DNA from: Pseudomonadota bacterium
GTDB taxonomy: Bacteria > Pseudomonadota > Gammaproteobacteria > Burkholderiales > Burkholderiaceae_C
Length of the DNA stretch: 17,626 nucleotides
Assembly (NCBI GenBank): GCA_023394015.1
Contig: JAEXBL010000239.1
Coordinates: forward strand, 1 to 17,626
Direction: 5' to 3'
The position numbers and the translations under genes were made by a program. Shown here in pieces: positions 14,172 through 17,626 of this stretch; the stretch's first letter is position 1; each line of letters begins with the position of its first letter. The notes under the pieces were generated by a model. It was not told the DNA's origin, ran no database searches, and saw only the letters and a program-made list of their open reading frames with translations.

Positions 14172-15977
14172 TCAGAACGTGCGCACCTGGGGCGGCACGC
14201 TCTCGACGGTGAGGGGCTGCATGCGCACCGGCTTGTAGCTGAGGCGGTTGCCCTCGCTGTGCCACAGCGTGTGCTTCAGCCAGTTGGCATCGTCGCGGCC
14301 CAGCGGGGCCGTGGGGTGGTCGGCCGGGTGCTCGTAGTCGCTCACGGTGGGGGCGCCGCGGCATTCCTTGCGGGCGGCGGCCGAGACCATGGTGGCCTGC
14401 GCCACCTCGATCAGGTTCTCGACTTCCAGCGCCTCCTGGCGCGCCATGTTGAACACCCGCGAGTGGTCCTTCAGGCCCAGGCCGCCCACGCGCTCGCGCA
14501 GGGCGGCGATCTTGGCCACGCCCTCGTCCATGCCGGCCTGGGTGCGGAACACGCCGGCGTGCTGCTGCATGGTGGCGCGGATGTCGTTGGCGATGTCCTG
14601 CGCGTACTCGCCGTCGCTGGCGGCGTGCAGGCGGTTCAGGCGCTCCAGCGTGCGGTCGGCGGCGTCGGCCGGCAGCGGCTTGTGGGCGCCCTGCCAATAG
14701 TTGGCGATGATGTGGTTGCCGGCGGCCTTGCCGAACACCAGCAAATCGAGCAGCGAGTTGGTGCCCAGGCGGTTGGCGCCGTGCACGCTGGTGCACGAGC
14801 ACTCGCCCACCGCGTACAGGCCCTGCACCGGCACCAGCGGGTCGTCGCCCACCGGCACGCTGACCTGGCCGTTGATGTTGGTCGGCACGCCACCCATCTG
14901 GTAGTGGATGGTGGGCACCACCGGAATCGGTTCCTTGGTGATGTCGACGTTGGCGAAGTTGATGCCGATCTCGTACACCGAGGGCAGGCGCTTGTGGATG
15001 GTCTCGGCGCCCAGGTGGTCGAGCTTGAGCACCACGTAGTCCTTGTTCGGGCCGCAGCCGCGGCCTTCCTTGATCTCCTGGTCCATAGAGCGGGAGACGA
15101 AGTCGCGCGGCGCCAGGTCCTTCAGCGTGGGCGCGTAGCGCTCCATGAAGCGCTCGCCCTCGCTGTTGAGCAGGATGGCGCCTTCGCCGCGGCAGCCTTC
15201 GGTCAGCAGCACGCCGGCGCCGGCCACGCCGGTGGGGTGGAACTGCCAGAACTCCAGGTCCTGCAGCGGGATGCCGGCGCGCGCGGCCATGCCCAGGCCG
15301 TCGCCGGGGTTGATGAAGGCGTTGGTGCTGGCGGCGAAGATGCGGCCGGCGCCGCCGGTGGCCAGCATCACGTTCTTGGCCTGCAGCACGTACAGGTCGC
15401 CGGTCTCCATCTCGATGGCGGTGACGCCGACCACGTCGCCCTCGGCGTCGCGGATCAAATCGAGCGCCATCCACTCGACGAAGAAGGTGGTCTTGCTGGC
15501 CACGTTCTGCTGGTAGAGCGTGTGCAGCATGGCGTGGCCGGTGCGGTCGGCGGCGGCGCAGGCGCGCTGCACCGGCTTCTCGCCGTAGTTGGCGGTGTGG
15601 CCGCCGAAGGGGCGCTGGTAGATGGTGCCGTCCGGGTTGCGGTCGAACGGCATGCCGAAGTGCTCCAGTTCGTACACGACCTTGGGCGCCTCCTGGCACA
15701 TGAACTCGATGGCGTCCTGGTCGCCCAGCCAGTCGGAGCCCTTGATGGTGTCGTAGAAGTGGTAGTGCCAGTTGTCCTCGCTCATGTTGCCCAGCGAGGC
15801 GCCGACGCCGCCCTGCGCCGCCACGGTGTGCGAGCGGGTGGGGAAGACCTTGGACAGCACGGCGACGTTGAGGCCGGCGCGCGCCAGTTGCAGCGAGGCG
15901 CGCATGCCGGAGCCGCCCGCGCCGACGATCACCACGTCGAACTTGCGGACATTGATTTGGTCTTTGGTGTAACTCAT
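14172..15977 (-). CDS. sdhA: Succinate dehydrogenase flavoprotein subunit
   Basis: The 601-residue catalytic subunit oxidises succinate to fumarate on the cytoplasmic face of the inner membrane. The dinucleotide-binding loop VIVGAGGSGMRA is at residues 16-27. His50 in RSHTVAAQGG is the residue that covalently binds FAD. Downstream motifs include QFHPTGVAGAGVLLTEGCRGEGA, HGANRLGTNSLLDLLVFG and the C-terminal RKECRGA with the catalytic Arg region. It is slightly longer than E. coli SdhA (588). Start: ATG 15977, MSYTKDQINVRKFD, without a strong ribosome site; translation may depend on the upstream sdhD, 47 bases away. Confidence 0.98.
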   Translation of the reverse strand: MSYTKDQINVRKFDVVIVGAGGSGMRASLQLARAGLNVAVLSKVFPTRSHTVAAQGGVGASLGNMSEDNWHYHFYDTIKGSDWLGDQDAIEFMCQEAPKVVYELEHFGMPFDRNPDGTIYQRPFGGHTANYGEKPVQRACAAADRTGHAMLHTLYQQNVASKTTFFVEWMALDLIRDAEGDVVGVTAIEMETGDLYVLQAKNVMLATGGAGRIFAASTNAFINPGDGLGMAARAGIPLQDLEFWQFHPTGVAGAGVLLTEGCRGEGAILLNSEGERFMERYAPTLKDLAPRDFVSRSMDQEIKEGRGCGPNKDYVVLKLDHLGAETIHKRLPSVYEIGINFANVDITKEPIPVVPTIHYQMGGVPTNINGQVSVPVGDDPLVPVQGLYAVGECSCTSVHGANRLGTNSLLDLLVFGKAAGNHIIANYWQGAHKPLPADAADRTLERLNRLHAASDGEYAQDIANDIRATMQQHAGVFRTQAGMDEGVAKIAALRERVGGLGLKDHSRVFNMARQEALEVENLIEVAQATMVSAAARKECRGAPTVSDYEHPADHPTAPLGRDDANWLKHTLWHSEGNRLSYKPVRMQPLTVESVPPQVRTF

Positions 15978-16024
15978 GTTCGTGGTTCAGTAGTTCTTGT
16001 CATCCAGATCGAGCGTGCGGCCAT

Positions 16025-16390
16025 TCACAGGCGCCACAGCACCTGAAAGCCCCAGCCCGCGCAGCCGATCAGCCAGGCAATGGTCACGGCCTGCAGCGCC
16101 AGGCGCAGGCCCACGGGCTTGATGTAGTCCATCCACACGTTGCGCATGCCGACCCAGGCGTGCCAGACCAGCGCCACGATGACGGCAAAGGTGAGCAGCT
16201 TCATCCACTGCGACGAGAAGATGCCGGCCCACTTGTCGTAGCCGATGGGTCCTTTGGACAGGACCAGCTGCGCCAGCACCGCGAGGGTGAAGATCACCAT
16301 CAGCGCGGCGGTGAAGCGCTGCGCCAGCCAGTCGCCGACGCCGTAGTGGGCACCGACGACGGTGCGCTTGGAGCCGTAGTTAACAGCCAT
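16025..16390 (-). CDS. sdhD: Succinate dehydrogenase membrane anchor subunit
   Basis: The 121-residue protein has three membrane helices (about 24-44, 63-83 and 97-117). His77 in WHAWVGMRNVWMDYIKP is the expected haem b ligand, and Asp88-Tyr89 matches the ubiquinone-site Asp-Tyr pair of the E. coli subunit. Start: ATG 16390 with GGAG seven bases upstream, 24 bases after sdhC. The start and ribosome site are clear, and the protein is of normal length. Confidence 0.95.
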   Translation of the reverse strand: MAVNYGSKRTVVGAHYGVGDWLAQRFTAALMVIFTLAVLAQLVLSKGPIGYDKWAGIFSSQWMKLLTFAVIVALVWHAWVGMRNVWMDYIKPVGLRLALQAVTIAWLIGCAGWGFQVLWRL

Positions 16391-16414
16391 GGGTTTGCTC
16401 CTTCTTCCTCTGAA

Positions 16415-16846
16415 TCAATACAGGTCGAACAGCTTGGCGCCCAGGATGAGCGTCAGCACGACGGCCAGCACCAGGGTAACGGCGGCGGACTGGCGGCCGA
16501 ACTCCTTGGTGGTGTTGTGCGACACGTCCATGTACAGGTGGCGCATGCCGGCGAACAGGTGGTGCAGGTAGGCCCAGATGAGCGCCAGCGTGACCAGCTT
16601 GACGAACCAGCCCGGGAAGATGCCCAGCCCGGCCGCGAAGGCGGCGGTGAACTGGCCGAAGGCGATTTCGGACGACACCGACTTGTCGAACAGCCACAGG
16701 ATGAAGGGCAGCAGCAGGCACATCAGCACGCCGCTGAAGCGGTGCATGCCCGAGACCAGCGCCGCCAGGGGCCAGCGGTAGCTGGGCAGGTCGCTGAGGG
16801 CGTTGATGTTGCGGTATTCGGGCCGGGTCTTGGCGACTTCGCTCAT
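16415..16846 (-). CDS. sdhC: Succinate dehydrogenase cytochrome b556 subunit
   Basis: The 143-residue protein is the other membrane anchor of complex II. The signature VSGMHRFSGVLM includes Ser32 and Arg36, corresponding to quinone-site Ser27/Arg31 of E. coli SdhC. HHLFAGMRHLYMD supplies the haem ligand His96. Three hydrophobic helices are visible (about 38-54, 66-98 in part, and 120-138). Start: ATG 16846, MSEVAKTRPEYRNI, the family N-terminus; ATG 16909 would add 21 residues spanning the promoter. It is the first gene of sdhC-sdhD-sdhA-sdhB-sdhE-gltA. Confidence 0.95.
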   Translation of the reverse strand: MSEVAKTRPEYRNINALSDLPSYRWPLAALVSGMHRFSGVLMCLLLPFILWLFDKSVSSEIAFGQFTAAFAAGLGIFPGWFVKLVTLALIWAYLHHLFAGMRHLYMDVSHNTTKEFGRQSAAVTLVLAVVLTLILGAKLFDLY

Positions 16847-16909
16847 GGGTAGGACTCTCGTGGGAAGTTTGTAACGACGTTGTAATTCTTCGGGGGGGTG
16901 AACCTGCAA

Positions 16910-16937
16910 ATTCTATTGCAATGCAGCAAGCTGACAG
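16910..16937 (-). promoter_or_regulatory. Candidate sdh operon promoter
   Basis: On the minus strand CTGTCA (16937-16932, 4 of 6 to -35) and TAGAAT (16915-16910, 5 of 6 to -10) are 16 bases apart, giving a 5' leader of about 55-60 bases before sdhC. The surrounding 16860-16930 is unusually AT-rich for this DNA. Confidence 0.5.
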
Positions 16938-16946
16938 CAGCATTGC
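16918..16946. promoter_or_regulatory. Inverted repeat overlapping the sdh promoter
   Basis: GCAATGC (16918-16924) and GCATTGC (16940-16946) are perfect inverted arms 15 bases apart. They bracket the putative -35 box and reach into the -35/-10 spacer. A dimeric repressor could bind here; the adjacent GntR protein is the obvious candidate, but this is inference. Confidence 0.4.
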
Positions 16947-16976
16947 GCCCCGGTGCCCTGCGGGCAGGGCGGGCGC
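16945..16976 (-). terminator. Hairpin after the GntR gene
   Basis: Outer arms GCGCCC (16945-16950) and GGGCGC (16971-16976) enclose an inner GCCCTG/CAGGGC stem (16955-16960, 16965-16970) with a 4-base loop. It starts 7 bases after the GntR stop. The T-run (16980-16984) is on the plus-strand side, so it may pause rather than fully stop GntR transcripts. Confidence 0.45.
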
Positions 16977-16982
16977 TGCTTT

Positions 16983-17626
16983 TTAGCTGAGCTGGTTGCG
17001 GTAATGGTGCGTGTCGGTGCGGTACAGGCCGCGGCGCAGTTCCATCGGCACATCGTTGTAGGTGTAGGCAATGCGCTCGACGCTGAGCAGCGGCGTGTCG
17101 GTGCCGACTTCCAGCAGCGTGGCCTGGTCTTGGTCGGGCAGTACGGCGCGGATCTTCTCGTCGGCGCGCACCATGCGCACGCCGAATTCGGACTCGAACA
17201 AGGCGTACATCGGCCCGTGGTACTGCGACAGCCGCTCGGCCGTCAGGCCCTTGAAGGGGCCGCCCGGCAGCCACAGGTCTTCCAGAATCGTCGGCACGCC
17301 CGCAAAGCGCAGCAGGCGGCGCGCCTGCAGCACCGGGTCGCCCGGGCGCAGGCCCAGCAGGCGGGCCACTTCGGCGCTGGCGCGCTGGCGCTTGCAGTCG
17401 ACGAAGTCGCGCTGCGCCGGGCCTTCGCTGTCCACCGAGCCACTGTCGGGCTGCAGGCGCAGAAAGCGGTACTGCACCTGCTGCTCGGCGTGCGTGGCGA
17501 CGAAGGTGCCGCGGCCCTGGCGGCGCACCAGCAGGTTCTCGGCGGCCAGCTCGTCGACGGCCTTGCGCACCGTGCCCTGGCTGACCTTGTAGCGGGCGGC
17601 CAGGTCGAATTCGCTGGGGATCACCT
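16983..17626 (-). CDS. GntR-family regulator with UTRA domain (N-terminus cut by window edge)
   Basis: 213 residues are visible. The first part, IPSEFDLAARYKVSQGTVRK followed by AVDELAAENLLVRRQGRGTFVA, is the GntR winged helix-turn-helix including the GxGT wing. A UTRA-type effector domain follows, with GDPVLQARRLLRF, IPTILEDLWLP-like VPTILEDLWLPG, and the C-terminal PLLSVERIAYTYNDVPMELRRGLYRTD typical of the HutC subfamily. A GTG at 17624 is not a credible start because the usual residues before VIPSE are missing; they must lie beyond the right edge. It is upstream of sdhC on the same strand, a common arrangement in Burkholderiales, so control of the sdh operon is plausible. The ligand is unknown. 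Confidence 0.93.
   Translation of the reverse strand, partial: VIPSEFDLAARYKVSQGTVRKAVDELAAENLLVRRQGRGTFVATHAEQQVQYRFLRLQPDSGSVDSEGPAQRDFVDCKRQRASAEVARLLGLRPGDPVLQARRLLRFAGVPTILEDLWLPGGPFKGLTAERLSQYHGPMYALFESEFGVRMVRADEKIRAVLPDQDQATLLEVGTDTPLLSVERIAYTYNDVPMELRRGLYRTDTHHYRNQLS

Noticed and set aside
13438..15699. A continuous 753-codon minus-strand frame suggesting an SdhA-SdhB fusion
   Set aside because: The upstream part is out of frame with SdhA and non-coding; SdhB starts at 14142 with its own ribosome site and SdhA ends at 14172.
14259..16046. A 595-codon plus-strand frame opposite sdhA
   Set aside because: Antisense shadow of sdhA with skewed Val/His/Gly content and no recognisable motif. 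The same applies to 681-1925, 8374-9831, 9816-10799 and 11676-13088 on the plus strand.
1..17626. CRISPR arrays, tRNA or rRNA genes, insertion sequences
   Set aside because: No regularly spaced direct repeats, cloverleaf or rRNA-like segments, or transposase frames were found on reading both strands.

Overview
The window looks like chromosome of a high-GC betaproteobacterium, most likely family Comamonadaceae (Burkholderiales). This rests on gene content and order: leuC-leuD-leuB and asd followed by fimV, an entericidin-type lipoprotein between leuC and leuD, and a GntR gene followed by sdhC-sdhD-sdhA-sdhB-sdhE-gltA. I cannot fix the genus. Almost everything is on the minus strand. No tRNA, rRNA, CRISPR, insertion sequence or phage gene was seen.

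Layout, left to right. (1) 1-545: N-terminal part of fimV, cut by the window edge. (2) 698-2096: asd, preceded on its own strand by a 33-codon reading frame ending in Thr-Ile-Thr-Thr-Thr-Thr-Lys-Lys-Gly, then a long GC-rich hairpin and a short T-run. This looks like a transcription attenuator responding to charged tRNAs for amino acids made through Asd. (3) 2225-6013: a three-gene island between asd and leuB. It holds a HAD-superfamily hydrolase (minus) and, divergently, a membrane diguanylate cyclase whose 3' end overlaps the TTG start of an orphan periplasmic substrate-binding protein. (4) 6053-10775: a leucine block on the minus strand, LysR regulator, leuC, small lipoprotein, leuD, leuB. 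(5) 11009-11664: a small SAM methyltransferase on the plus strand and a strong bidirectional terminator shared with gltA. (6) 11691-16846: the succinate dehydrogenase/citrate synthase operon with a plausible promoter at 16910-16937. (7) 16983-17626: a GntR/UTRA regulator cut by the right edge.

LeuC, LeuD and LeuB carry out the isomerisation and oxidation steps of leucine synthesis, and Asd feeds lysine, threonine, methionine and isoleucine. The sdh-gltA operon supplies complex II, its flavinylation factor and the TCA entry enzyme. Two copies of a related GC-rich interspersed repeat (7230-7304 and 13368-13432) sit at or just after the stop codons of leuD and sdhB. Their stem sequences differ but both remain self-complementary.

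The most interesting new-looking element is the putative asd leader peptide/attenuator. The diguanylate cyclase/substrate-binding protein pair and the paired repeats come next. All functional statements are from reading motifs; no database search was run.
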